Origin: Cordilura impudica
Lineage: Eukaryota; Arthropoda; Insecta; Diptera; Scathophagidae
Direction: 5' to 3'
DNA: 64,000 bases
NCBI GenBank assembly: GCA_963682025.1
Contig: OY821519.1
Location: 3,661,001 to 3,725,000, forward strand
Below the pieces are notes generated by a model. The model saw only the letters and a list, made by a program, of their open reading frames with translations. It was not told the origin of the DNA and searched no databases. Below are positions 1 through 12,066 of this stretch, piece after piece; the first letter of the stretch is position 1; each line of letters opens with the position of its first letter. The translations under genes were made by a program, and so were the position numbers.

Positions 1-112
1 TGGCGGGTAACTTGTGAATCGGATTTAATCAATTTAATTTTATTTTTTATTTTAGAAAATTGCTTTGTAAATTTTCATTAAAATGATATATTAGCCTTTT
101 AAAGTCTCGAAA

Positions 113-451
113 TCTATAATATTAATAGCTAGGCGATTTCTTGTGACCGATGTTTTGTTCTACCGTTTTATCCCGAATTTGACCAAACACATATTATTTG
201 AAAGATATTTCTTTTTGGCTGTTCACCAGATTTACAGATTTTTAATTTTTTTCCTTTATTTTGATTAAATTACATTTAAAGTTGCTACGAACACATATAA
301 AAAATTATATATATGTTATGTGTGTATATTAAATTTGTTACTGTGTTTGTAATAATAATAAACCAGAAAAGTGTTAGTTTGTGAATTGGCAAAGTTGAAA
401 AATAAATTGCGTAGGAATTGCACTCGAATTTAGAGTGCTGGCATCTGCTAG
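113..451 (+). mobile_element. non-autonomous Helitron, family Hel, copy 1
   Basis: Begins TCTATAATATTAATAG and ends with a CTCGAATTTAGAG hairpin region followed by CTAG. Flanked by A (112) and T (452), the Helitron insertion pattern. The body has the family landmarks: the GATTTCTTGTGACCGATG block near the start, then CAGATTTACAGATTTT. Confidence 0.75.
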
Positions 452-2920
452 TAACAATAAAATGGATATACACTATTTTTGGATAGCTTTTATAATTTTT
501 GATCTTGAGAATAATCGGACACCCACTTTGTTTCGATCTTAAGTATGTCATCACTATTTCCATTAATTCGTTTGGTGTTTATTTCTGCTACAAATTTGTT
601 TTCTTTAGTAAGAATAGCGTAGTATTAAACAATTTGATCTTTGTATCTCTCATGTTTAACAATGTTTTTCTTTTTTTTTTTAAGGAAATATCTGGACATT
701 TTGATGATATAGGGCAAAACAAGACTTGCCTAGATTTTTAGTCAAGACTAATTTGAAAACTTTTTTTTTATATATCGCAAAATTTTAAAGCTCTTGATAC
801 ATTCCAAAGTATGATTTCTTACTTTGACTTTGGCTACTTTAACGCCGTCTGCTTTAAAAGAGAATTTCTCTTTGGTCTCTTATGAAGAACTTAGGGAACT
901 TAACAGTTCTTCTACTCTAATAATAGAAAAATAATGAAATTTTACAGATACAGTTAATTCTTTCTATAAAAAAAACCATTATTGTTTTTATAAACAAAAA
1001 GAAAAAACAATAAATAAGAAATTATAATAAATACTGGTCAAAAAAGAAAATCAATTAACTTTAAACTTATGTGCTATTAGAATTTAAAGGTTAAGTATCG
1101 ACATACTTACATACATATGTATTAAAATGGTTACCAAACTCAACATTAGTTATAATATTGAGTTTAAAACAAATTTGGAAGGTATCAAAGCCGAACTTAA
1201 CCTCTTGTTTGTTTTCAGGACAAAATGATGTTAATAATGTACTTTCAAAACTCTATCTATTTTTAGAATCTTTTAGATTTTTACTACACTTTTTCCAGTT
1301 GTATTTCAGAAAATATCAATTGATTTTCAGAAATGATCAAATGATTTTTAGAAAATATAAATTGATTTTCAGAAAGTAGCGATTGTATTTCAAAAGTGTC
1401 GAATGTATTTCAGTATTTATCAAATGTACATATTTCAGAAAACATCAATTTATTTACAGAAATTATCAATTGTATTTCAGACAACTACTCTTTAGTCTTT
1501 ATAGTCGAAGTCATAAATTTTTTATTTATGAAACAAAACTTTATTTTTATAACACTTAAGTAATAAAGCTAAAATAATGAAATTTTAGCATGTCTTAGTA
1601 CATATTTAAGCCCTCAACTTATTAATTTTTTTTTTCGAATGAATTTATTGTAAATTTCCAAGGGTTTTGTTTTCTTCCTTTTGTTCTAATATAATGAAAA
1701 AAAAAAAAAAAATTTCAAAGAATCATTTTAAAAATATATTTCTTTAAACACTTTAAAGCTGTAAATGCAGTTTTACTCCATCTGGTCTCTAGACTCAGTA
1801 TAGGTCCCGGTTCATGTGTAATACTTACTGTGTTATGGGAAACGAAGTTTTCTACACGTTCAAACAAAGAAATAAGTAAAAGTTAAAGATATTAATAATG
1901 AATTTTTAAGCCAAGTATTTTTTAATAGAGATTAACATCAAATATGATTCATTTTTGGTGTGTTCGACCTTTAATTAAGCTTTTTTTAAGCGATGGATCA
2001 CCACATGTTGCTAATTTGTGTGGCGTTACAAGTGTATTTTTCACACCTAAGACTGATTTAATTAAATTTAAATTTTAAGCCAAATTTTTTAAGTTAAAAA
2101 AAACTCTTAATGTCTTCGTGTTATTTAACTCATTTGTTGTTGGACATGTTTGGCATACAAAGATGTTTAAATATATGAATAATAATGAATTCTTTATATT
2201 TTTTACTGACACGAAAAAGTCTTAATTCACATTTGTGTAAAACATCTTAACCTACATTCGTAGTGCAAGCAGCAACATGCAACATAAAGTCATAAATACA
2301 TACATAACATAAGTATATACATTTAAAAATAAAGTACAATATATATATATATATAGAATAGTGTACATGCTACATAGTACATGCACCTTCATTAACATAA
2401 ACGATAAATAGTACTTTATATAACACAAAAATGTTTTTTTTTTTAAGGCGTATATATTGGAAACAATAAATTTATTAATTTTTAACGTCTATGGGTAAGA
2501 ACTTGCTAACAAATTTCAACTATTTATTAATTTAATTTTTATGCTGCTGCTACTGGTCATAATTATAAACTAAATAAACAACACTTGAAAAATTAACTGC
2601 CACAAAAGAAGAAAGTTGTGAATATACCCAGTCGTACTCCTAACAATAGTTGGTGGTGTCAATGAACGACCTTCCGTGGCTAGAGTATAAAATATTTAAA
2701 AAAGTACAAGTAATGAAACAGGTTCATCCACAACTAGTGAGGAAAATCACAAAATAATGTAAACAACAATTTGAGCGCCCCCGCTTTATTCACATAATTG
2801 AATATTAAATGCCACAAACAGTAAAACGATGCATATTGCAATTTATAAATACGAGTACTTATACAAGCTCATGCGACAACTCTATCATTATTATGCACAT
2901 ATTACGCGTATGAAACATGG
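452..2920. other. AT-rich intergenic DNA, no gene seen
   Basis: Apart from the 24-bp minisatellite at 1296-1480 and an (AT) run at 2338-2355, I see no coding region, RNA gene or recognised element. The small ORFs have no recognisable sequence. Confidence 0.5.
1296..1480 (+). repeat. degenerate minisatellite, about 24-bp unit
   Basis: About seven imperfect copies of a unit like TTTCAGAAAATATCAATTGA are arranged head to tail. Short ORFs across it are by-products of the repeat. A related scrap (GAAAATATCAATTC) occurs near 62085. Confidence 0.6.
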
Positions 2921-3039
2921 ATGGCGCCATTAACGGTGAAATCAAGTAATCGTGTTATTTTCATGTTTTGTCAAATTTTATATACATATGTATGTACTAA
3001 CTGTAACCCAATGCGCTTTGCTACACACATCGAAAAAAC

Positions 3040-3790
3040 TGCGATTTTTGTTATCGCTATTTTGCTTTTTACTATTTTTGACTTTAGACGATTTTTGATT
3101 TTGGCGATTTTTGTTATTTCCGTTTTTCGGTTTATGGCGATTTTTGGCAAGTTTTGATTTTTGGCGAATTTTAGTTTTTGCGATTTTTATTTTTGGCGGT
3201 TTTTGGCCTTGGCAATTTTTGATTTTGGCGATTTTTTTATTTTGACGATTTTTGTTATTCGTGATGTTTGCTTTTGGCGATTTTTGATGATTTTTGATTT
3301 AGGCGATTTTTGTTTTTTCCGTTTTAATTTTGGCGATTTTTGTTATTCGCGATATTCGGTTTTGGCAGTCTTTGATATTGGTGATTTTTGATTTTGGCGA
3401 TTTTTGTAATTCACTATCTTCGGTTTTGGCAATTTCCGCTTTGGGCGATTTTTGGTTTTGGCGATTTTTTATTTTTGCGATTTTTTGTTTTGGCGATTTG
3501 TTGGTGCGATTTTCGGTTTTGGCGAGTTTCGATTTTTTTTTTGGCGATTTTTGTTATTTTGCGATTTTTGTTTTTTTGCGATTTTCGATTTTGGCAATTT
3601 TTGATTTTTGGCGATTTTTGATATTTGCGATTTCCGGTTTTGGCAATTTTTGATTTTGTAGATTTTTGTTTTTGTGATTTTTTTTATTTGCGATGTTCGG
3701 TTTGGCAATTTTTTATTTAGGTTTTTTTTTTATTTTTGCGGTGTTTGGTTTTGGAAATTTTTGACTTTCACGATTTCGCATGTATTTTCC
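3040..3790 (+). repeat. minisatellite of TTTTGGCGATTTTTG-like units
   Basis: About 750 bp of short imperfect units built on GATTTTGGCGATTTTT, with variants reading TTCGCGAT and TTTGCGAT. Overlapping ORFs in several frames and both strands (for example FGDF/FWRF/FLIFAIF strings) are consequences of the repeat, not genes. Confidence 0.8.
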
Positions 3791-4320
3791 ACGACTACTC
3801 ACATTGGTAATTAATGTCAAGTATTTCAAGTCTGCCGCTTTTATAATACTTCATACTTTTTGTAATCCTAGACCGCCCATTTTTTACATCACTACTCGCA
3901 TTAATATCTGATGCGCTCGCACAAAGTGTCAAGGCTTTCACTATTATATTACTCCAGTTAATTGATATTAGATATTTACTTTGTATGGGGGGTGCCACGC
4001 CCACTTATCTGATCCCGCCCATTTGTGCCCGTTTACTCACATTAATAACTTTACTATTACAGTACTCTAGATATATGACATTAAATGTATACATTGTATG
4101 GTGGGTGCCATTCCCATTGGTCCGATCCCGCTCATTTTTCCGCGACTCTTCAAATAGTAATATGTGCATGTACATAGTTTCAGAACTCTTGCTGACGTAT
4201 CACTCCAGATATTATATATTAAAATTAGGTGTTAAAAATTCATTTTATATGGGAGGCACCACGCCCACTTGTAAGTCCAAGTGGGATAGGAAGGATGTAC
4301 TGCTCCATTGAATTATCCAA
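3791..4320 (-). repeat. tandem-unit fragment of the second Helitron family (HelB)
   Basis: Three units of about 115-150 bp (from about 3985, 4098 and 4247) carry GGTGCCACGCCCACTTRTC and GATCCCGCCCATT. In reverse complement they match the CACCTCCCATACAAAGT units at 10.6 kb and 45 kb that precede helicase remnants, so this is the non-coding part of that family in the opposite orientation. Confidence 0.55.
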
Positions 4321-4471
4321 CAATTATGTCTTTATTCGATTCCAAAAATAATGTCACAAAAATTTTTTTGAATAAAAATTTGTTGTATAGGAATTTTTAT
4401 TGTTTTTTAAATATTTAAAAAAAAAAAAATTCGAATCCTTAAGATTAGCCCATTTTTAGAATAATATTAAA

Positions 4472-4796
4472 CTAGCAAATTCGAGGAAATTTTATTTTTC
4501 CATTTAATAAATTATTACCCTAAAGGTATGCTATGTTCAAAATAATTCTCTTATTCAACACAATTATTGTACATTAAAAAATTTAATAAACACACACATA
4601 GCATTGTATAATTTAGTTAGTAGCAACTTTAAATGAGCATAACTCCAACAAATTTTAAAAATTTGATAATCTGTATGTCTGATGGACAGCATAAAAGAAA
4701 TACCTTTTAAATAAGATACGTTTGGTCAAAATCGAGAGAAAACTGTTGAACAAATCATCGATCACAAGAAATCGCCTTACCCATTAATATTATAGA
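4472..4796 (-). mobile_element. non-autonomous Helitron, family Hel, copy 2
   Basis: Reverse orientation: starts CTAGCAAATTCGAG and ends ATTAATATTATAGA, flanked by A (4471) and T (4797). Diverged from the consensus and missing one arm of the 3' hairpin, so probably an older copy. Confidence 0.7.
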
Positions 4797-4831
4797 TAAT
4801 AGAAAGTAAGATCGAAAAAATCTTAACATAC

Positions 4832-5562
4832 ATTTTTATACCTTATACTACTTATGTGCTGATGTTTGTAACTACCAACGATATTTGACCTTGACCTATG
4901 TTTTATTATAGCGCTCGACTCAGAATCACTTTCTGAGTCGATTTGGCGAAGTCCGTCTGTCTGTCTGTCTGTGTGACCATGTCAACCTTGTATTCAAACT
5001 ACAGGTCGCAAGTATGAATATATTTATATGAAATTTATTATATAAGCTCTTATTGGGCTTACGATGAACGGTATTGAAATTCAGATCTAGTCCCCATACA
5101 AATGACCCTTATGAGATCTACTTAAATTGTCATAATATCCATAGTATCATATAGACTTCGGTTCAATTGTGTTTGACAATGTTTATTATATCCATTTATC
5201 AGTAGTCCAAAAATAAACCCTAAAGGACAATTCTTACTCATGGCCCCCATATGAATCTGACTCCCGATCTTCACTTAAATCTATCAAAAATCAAAAATAT
5301 TGCACAGCTTTTTCTCAAATTTGGTTTGTGTATGTTTTTGCAAAAAATAATTGACCTTACCTAATATGGTCAGGATCAGTTTATTTTTCGACCGGGTCCC
5401 CATTTATATATTTATAGCATCCGATATGAGCTTTTTTATATTCAAAGGCTTATGCTTATTTTATATATCTAATTATTTGGACCTAAAAGATAGGGTCTCT
5501 CAACGCATGGTATATGGTATCGTAAAGTCGGTCTAGACCGACTTTAATTTTCGCAAGTATTA
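4832..5562 (+). mobile_element. DINE-1/Helentron-like element, family HINE, copy 1
   Basis: Starts TTTTTATACCTTATACTAC and has a GTCTGTCTGTCTGTCT core at about 4951. It ends with the family palindrome in a variant form (AAAGTCGGTCT plus its exact reverse complement) and AATTTTCGCAAG. The symmetrical change keeps the hairpin perfect. Confidence 0.75.
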
Positions 5563-5659
5563 TTTGATTTGTTTTTTTTTTTATCAATTTATCTTTGAAA
5601 AATATGTCAGGTGTTATGACGGACTTTTTCATTCTTTGATTAAAATGAGTGACGAAATA

Positions 5660-6330
5660 AAAGTACATGTTAAATTTATTTACTTTTTCAACAAATTCCA
5701 ACTTGGTCGTACAAAAAGTTGGCCGTAGAATTAAAGTTAAACTTTTTGCAATGTTATTAGAAAGTATCAGGAAAATTTTACCATTGATGGGAAACCTGAA
5801 TCGGGGTGAAAGAAAAGTCCAGATGATGTTTGTAAAGCCAAATAAATAGAAGGCGTATTGAAAGTAGAACAGCACCTCGGTTAGCCCAGCCATCGGACTA
5901 TTTGGTGCGAAAAGATAAAGTCAATGCAGGTTGCGAAACAAACGAATTTTAAATAGTTTCATACAGGAACGCTGTAAAAATAGAGTACGAAAATGGAAAT
6001 CATGTATTATAATGCTCAAGGAAATGTCAAAGATATGTTTAGGATTAAAAACACACGGAATTTCCAGATATGGCAAGCAATATACAGTTACGGCAAAAGA
6101 AGGCAAGTTATTATTTACAACGGAGTATTCGCAAAGAAAACAACTTCGTTTCATAATGCAATACAATGTGTCCACACATTTGACATCCTCGAACTATAGT
6201 ATGGTTTATGTATCAAGGGAGCCAAAGCATCCAAACTGTCCGGCGCATAGGCCAATGGAAAGAAATTGGACTCTTGTGATAAGAGAGTTGAAGAGCACAA
6301 AAAAGTGTATCAAAATGTGAAAAATTAAAA
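5660..6330 (+). pseudogene. IS630/Tc1/mariner-superfamily transposase remnant
   Basis: Frame-shifted coding pieces read YYNAQGNVKDMFRIKNTR and IWQAIYSYGKRR, then in another frame SREPKHPNCPAHRPMERNW. These match the central WQAI..GKR block and the C-terminal NCP..RPIE.xW block of Tc3/mariner-like transposases. The Glu of the last block is still present, but stops and frame changes break the protein. Related to the remnant at 17.7-18.5 kb. Confidence 0.6.
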
Positions 6331-6502
6331 AAAAAAGTTATAGAAACCACTATAAAATTCCCTATGGAAGGGATCCCGGTAAAGGTCCATAAGTTCATAA
6401 GAACGGATTATAGGTATAAAATGTATCTGTTGTAAGCTCTAATATAATTTCAATTAAGTAAAAAAATATATAAGAACTCCATGTCCAATGGTTTTCCCGT
6501 TA

Positions 6503-6871
6503 CTAGCAGATTCCAGCGCTCGAAATTCGAGTGCAATTTCTAGGCAGCTTTACTTTTCAAATTAGGCAATTCACAAACCAACCTTTTACGCTTTATTATT
6601 ATTGTGAATGAAGATAACAAACTCATTAACAAACATTAACAAATTCAATAAAACACACATAGCATATGTATTATTTTATGAATGTGTTAGTAGCAACTTT
6701 AAATGCAATTTACTCAACATAAAGGAAAAAATTTAAAAATCTGTAAAACTGCAAATCGGCTAAAAAGAAATACCTTTCGAATAATATACGCTTGGTCAAA
6801 ATTGGGATAAAACGGTAGAATACAACATCGGTCACAAAATATCGCCTAGCCTATTAATATTATATTATAGA
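6503..6871 (-). mobile_element. non-autonomous Helitron, family Hel, copy 3
   Basis: Starts CTAGCAGATTCCAGCGC followed by the CTCGAAATTCGAG hairpin, and ends in TATAGA, flanked by A (6502) and T (6872). A small duplication (TATTA) lies beside the TATAGA terminus. Confidence 0.78.
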
Positions 6872-8127
6872 TTACAATTTATTTATGTTTCGATCTCACT
6901 CCTTTCACAGGGTATACAATATATCGACTAGGGTCTTTAAGTGCAACCATTGGAAGACAAATGGAATGACAAACATATAAACAACATAATAATAAACGTT
7001 AGCAAAATTATCGAAAGGGTTAGTCACTTTTGGAATAAGGAAATTCTAATTTACAGAAGCACATTATTAAAACGAAAAAAAAGAAACAAATAAATTTACA
7101 TTTGTTAGGACAACTAAAAAAAATTTGCAATAATTTAATTGCAGTGAAATGTGGTAAATGAATGTAACAAGTACTTTCATTTTTATTTGTCGGATTTTCG
7201 CATCATCTGATGTAAATATTAAGATAGCATCGTTCATCCATCTATTCAGCCAGCCAGCCATCCATTCATTCATTAATTATGCATCGTATATGCATCATAT
7301 ACATATGTAGGTACTTATAAATGCATAATGCGAATGCATTTCTATTGTATGTATGTACATCGTACATACAGTTGATATGAGAAGTTATCTTAAAAAGAAT
7401 CACAAGTCTTCAGAAACAAACGGATCAAGTTGAGCAATTACTTCAACTGCAACTGCAACTGCATTATCATCATCATTATCATAGTTCATAAATCGAAATT
7501 TACATTTTGTGTTACAATTTCATTTTCATCTTTGAGTTGGTTTTTTTTTACATCACCAACTACCAAAACAATAAGACAGCATTTCGTCATTGTGAACCAA
7601 AAAAAAAAAACAATCGCAAAACTATAACAATCGATGTAGTTATTCTCCCTCCTGGTAACGCGTCATAATGTTGATGGAGTTTTTTGCAGAAACATCCATC
7701 CATTCATGTTTTTCAGATGTTTAAGGAAGCGGTTTCGCTAATCGCATTTTTTTATGTTGTTGTGAATTTTTTTATAATTTTCGTGAATATCCATTAAAAC
7801 AGATTTATCTGTTCTCTTGACAGTGAAAATTTTAGAAAATGCTTATAAATAAAAATATATAAATACTGCTGCCCTTTTTTCTATTCCCGAATTTCCGTTG
7901 GCAGTAATTAAACTCATAATTAAATTCATATCAAATAATTTTCAAACTAAATGAATTGCCTTGCTACAGAAATTTCAGATTTATTAAAAATTTTCTTAGT
8001 CATTTAGTGATAATATAAATAATAGAATTTCATTACTTTAAAGCTCTGATATTGGTTTTCCCTTAATTATGCTTACTAAGTATCTATGTAAATACAGTAT
8101 CTAATCAAAAAAATATGAAAAATTAAA
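6872..8127. other. AT-rich intergenic DNA, no gene seen
   Basis: Holds CATTCATT- and CATCAT-type simple repeats at 7235-7280 and 7440-7490 but no recognisable gene or element. ORFs are short and low in complexity. Confidence 0.45.
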
Positions 8128-8835
8128 TATAATCTAACCCATAAAAACAAAGTTTTTATTAAAACTCTTTCCTTATGCATATGAGTTTTGAATCACTCCG
8201 TGACTGTGCGTGACTTTGCGTGACTATTTTAAAATTAATCGTTGGTCACAACAAGTCTATCGACCAAGTTTCAGATCGATCGGGTAAGGGGAAATGGGTT
8301 TTAAAGCACTCCGTGACTGTGCGTGACCATGCGTGACTGTGCGTGAATACGACAAAATTAATCTTTTTTCACAGCAAGTCTATCGACCAAGTTTCAGATC
8401 TATCAGATAAGGGAAATGGGTTTTAAATCACTACATGATTGTGCGTGACTATGCGTGACTGTGCGTGACTATGTCGAAGTTAATCTTTCTTTACAGCAAA
8501 TCTATCGATCAAGTATCAGATCGATCGGATAAGGGGAAATGGGTTTTAAATCACTCCGTGACTGTGCGTGACTGTGCTTGACATGTCGAAGTTAATATTT
8601 CTTTACAGCAAGTCTATCGATAAAGTTTCAGATCGATCGGATAAGAGGAAATGGGTTTAAATCACTCCGTGGCTGTGCGTGACTACGCATGGCTCTGCAT
8701 GACTACCCCAAAATTAATCTATAGTCACAACAAGACTATGGGCCAAGTTTCAGATCAATTGGTTAAGGGGGAATGGGGTTGTCCCACGACAGACAGACAG
8801 ACAGACAGAGAGTATGAGTTAAAAGAAAAAGTTTT
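8128..8835 (+). repeat. tandem-repeat element with about 117-bp GTGACT units, copy 1
   Basis: A head (AATCTAACCCATAAAAACAA, then TTTTTATTAAAACTCTTTCC) is followed by five units starting near 8194, 8307, 8429, 8552 and 8662. Each contains inner repeats of TGCGTGACT and the line AAGTTTCAGATCGATCGG. The tail is CAGACAGACAGACAGA then AGTATGAGTTAAA. The same head, five units and tail recur at 20.5-21.2 kb, so the array moves or amplifies as a whole. Confidence 0.7.
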
Positions 8836-10480
8836 AAAAAATTATACTGAACTTTCGATTGTTTTTCTCAAACATGAAACAGATTTACTCTCGTTCATAA
8901 TATTCCGGATATGTATTGTATGTAAATGTAGCATGAGTAAGGTAAGAAAATATCTTTTGTTGCAACGAGCTGATTTATTGTTGTTTACCGGTGTTGCTAA
9001 AGTGCCACAGTCAGCGCTTAAATAATAATGTTTGCTATCTATTGGTGCACAAAGTTGTTAAATACCAAACCAGTGCACAAAATGTTGTCCGACAATGTTT
9101 TTCTTTGCCGCATTGGTGACTGCAATCATTGGCATAAAGTAAAAACAAAACTATTGCTGGCTTTAGTTACTGTCTTTGTCATGCTGGGACAATGTTGCAT
9201 GTATAACAGTTTGTTTGAATGTTTTTGCATATCTTTTTTTGTTTTTATTGCCATCCACTAACGCTGAGTGGCATTTCCCGCCGAAAATATGCACCGTATT
9301 AAATCCAGAAATAATAAAAAAAAGCAACAACAACTCTTCACTACTCGCTTAGGTGTTGTATCTTTTTCAGCTACTTAAGTACATATATTTTTTTTGTTGT
9401 GTTGGATATTATTGTAGAGTTTGGTGGTGTTGTTGAACATGGTTAATTCCATGTTTTAACGAGAAGAAGTTCGTTGAAGAAAAAACATTGCTACCGATGA
9501 CAGCTCATTAAAAATAATTTCACTATAACCTACAATCAGTCGTGGGGGAGATAGTAATTGCTATTCACGTACATACATACAATTTTTAGTGTAATTTGTT
9601 TATTATGTATTTATTTTTTAGGTTTTCTATCGGATATATAAAATTGTTAAGAGTATGCATAAATTAGTGCTAATAAAATTGATTTTATTTAAAGTAATTG
9701 AAATAAATGTATAACAAGGAATTGCCATTTTAACTGTCTTAATTTTTAACGAAAATATATTAACAATGTTTTTCTATATTACGATCACAATTAATGGGCA
9801 TGAGTAATATTGTGAAGAGACCTTTAAAAAGTTTCTGAGATTATTATCTTAAATAAATGTTTCTTCAGAAATATCTTTCAACTGGGTGAGTAATAAGTTC
9901 TGGTCTACAGGTTATTTTAAGTTATTACATTCTGTTATTCTTTGAAAGCTTTGAATTAGTTTTGCAAAGATATAATTCTTGTTAACTTTGAAATTCTACT
10001 ATTGTAGTTAACCCTCTAATGTAAAACATGTTTGTTAAGTTGACAATTCTATAATAATTTAAGTTGTATTTAAATTTAAATTGAAACCGGAAGTTGGCAG
10101 GGCACTCGATCTGTAAGTTATCTCAATAGTATTATTTTATTATTGTTATAAATTGCTCTTAATAGCTCTGCTTTTGTTATTGTTGTTGTTCAATAATGGG
10201 TTAAATACGTTCTTTAATGTTGTTATTATTTACTCACGAATTTCACTTAAGAAATATGTGTTTTTTTATATTTTATATTTATTCTTTTAAATTTTTAAAG
10301 TATTTGTCTTTCAAATTGAATGACTCTGGAAAAGAAGTACATTTATTTCACACATTCCGTCTTTTGTTTGTTTTTTTGCTAACACGGCAAAGGTTTTAAT
10401 AGGGTCTTGTCTCTTATATATTTATATAAGCTTAAAGTTTATGATTAACAGTCAAACACGATTATAATGAACTGATGAAT
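8836..10480. other. intergenic DNA, no gene seen
   Basis: The ORFs at 8651-9025 and 9028-9261 show no recognisable domain, and the first overlaps the repeat array. No TE landmark was found. Confidence 0.4.
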
Positions 10481-11522
10481 TGATTTTAATGAAATCAATA
10501 GGATTTTGTTCTGTTGTCAAACCGGCTAAAACGATTTTTAATTTTTTGAATTCGCCGAATAGCAGAATAACCACCAAAATATCTGAAAAAATTCACGTAA
10601 GAAATAAGTGGCCGTGTCACCTGCCATACAAAGTGCATTTTCCATATCATATGTCTTGAGTAGTATAAAAGGGAGAGTAACGATACTTTTTGTGTGATTT
10701 CATAGCTTATTTGTATGAGTGGTTTTGTTGAAAATGGGTGGTACGGGATCAATAGGCATGGCTCCTCCGATACAAAGTAAATATTCAACATTTACATGTC
10801 TGCAAGTCAATTGTTCCTACTATGAGTAGCCGTGGCGAAAATGTGCAGAAGCGGATAAACCCTTACAAAGAAATTATTGAATACTCGTATCTCGAGTGAC
10901 GTCAGTTGTTATTATAGAAAAAGATGAAGAAATGTATATTCGAACTGACTTTTTCAATTCAGTTAATTTGCTTTTGAAAGTTGGATCACCAGTTATACAG
11001 CTTAGAAACCTAAATGCATAAAAATTATGTAAAGGAATGCGGCTTGTTATCAAGAAACATTATTGAACAGACAATTATCAGTGGCAAATTCAAAGGAGAG
11101 AGCATATTGTATTGCCAAGAATCACGATGATTCCAACAGAATCTCCAATTGCATATAAAGTCTTAGAATTCCCAATTCGTCTGGCATATGAAATGGCAAT
11201 CCACAAATCTCAAAGCAAGCCAATGCATTGCATTGGATTTGGAAAATTCATGCTTCGATCACTGGTCAATTATATGTAGCCTGCTACAGAGTTAGTAAGC
11301 CAAACAATTTGTTTGTATACGCTGAAAATGGAAAAACAAAATATATTTTCCACAAATTGCCGTTACAAAAAATTATTACTTAACAAGATCAGATGAAGAT
11401 AGTATAATGGAAACAAAATAACATATTGAGCTTAATTTCATTCTTATAAAAAAATTCCTTCCGTGATTGAAATGCATATCAAAACAAATCTTTGGCAGAA
11501 CAACGCTGGCCGGGCCAGCTAG
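10480..11522 (+). mobile_element. decayed Helitron (HelB copy) with helicase C-terminal remnant and intact 3' end
   Basis: The left half has degenerate tandem units (GTGTCACCTGCCATACAAAG, then TATAAAAGGGAGAGTAACGA). Positions 11030-11390 translate with shifts to the end of a Helitron PIF1-like helicase: a LVIKKHY line, then FPIRLAYEMAIHKSQSK, then frame-broken LVNYM and VSQTICLYTLKMEK. The 3' terminus is a perfect hairpin, GCTGGCC-G-GGCCAGC (11505-11519), running into CTAG at 11519-11522 and followed by T. The 5' boundary is approximate. Confidence 0.72.
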
Positions 11523-11670
11523 TTTTTTGATAAAAAAAATAATACTTAAATAAAACATGCATACGAAATTGTTTTCTGTAATCACAGAAAAAAATCGTAC
11601 ATTTTTGAACCCTTCGATGTTTGAAGAATGTAAAACCATAAATATAAATATATGCTATAAATGACCTATA

Positions 11671-12060
11671 TACAGTTTGGTGGAAAAGTGAGGCAATGTT
11701 TGGAATAAAAAAAATTAAATTTGGAATGGATTTGTACAGATTTGATACATAAACCACAGTAATTTATTTCCAATAAGCATGCGGACGTTTTAAATAAGCC
11801 CACATATTTTTAATTGGGTTGAGATCAGGGCTCTGCGCTGGCCACTTCATGACCCCAACCACCTGTGAACTAAGCCACTCCTTGACGATTTTCGCTGAAT
11901 GTTTGGGGTCGTTGTCATGATGGAAGATGACATTTTCAGGTCTATCTGAAATTTGGCAAGAGAATTTGCCTTTAGCAATCGCAAAAGTGGGACCAAATCC
12001 AGTCCAAGAGACCAAAATCAACAGATACCAATCAGATGGAAAAGTTTGGTATTGGGACAA
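11671..12060 (-). pseudogene. Tc1-like transposase C-terminal fragment with altered catalytic residue
   Basis: The minus strand reads [17 protein letters not shown] and [20 protein letters not shown], the second and third catalytic blocks of a Tc1 DD34E transposase. The usual Glu of NPIENLW is Lys here, so the site is dead. TACAGTTTGGTGGAAAAGTG at 11671 looks like a terminal repeat after a TA target; the other end is missing. Confidence 0.75.
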
Positions 12061-12066
12061 ACCAAT

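Noticed and set aside
3161..3708. Overlapping ORFs of FGDFxFWRF-type composition and a Lys-rich minus-strand ORF
   Set aside because: They are translations of the short GCGA minisatellite and appear in several frames on both strands.
8651..9025. 124-codon ORF
   Set aside because: Its first third is the GTGACT array and the CAGA tail; the rest has no recognisable domain.
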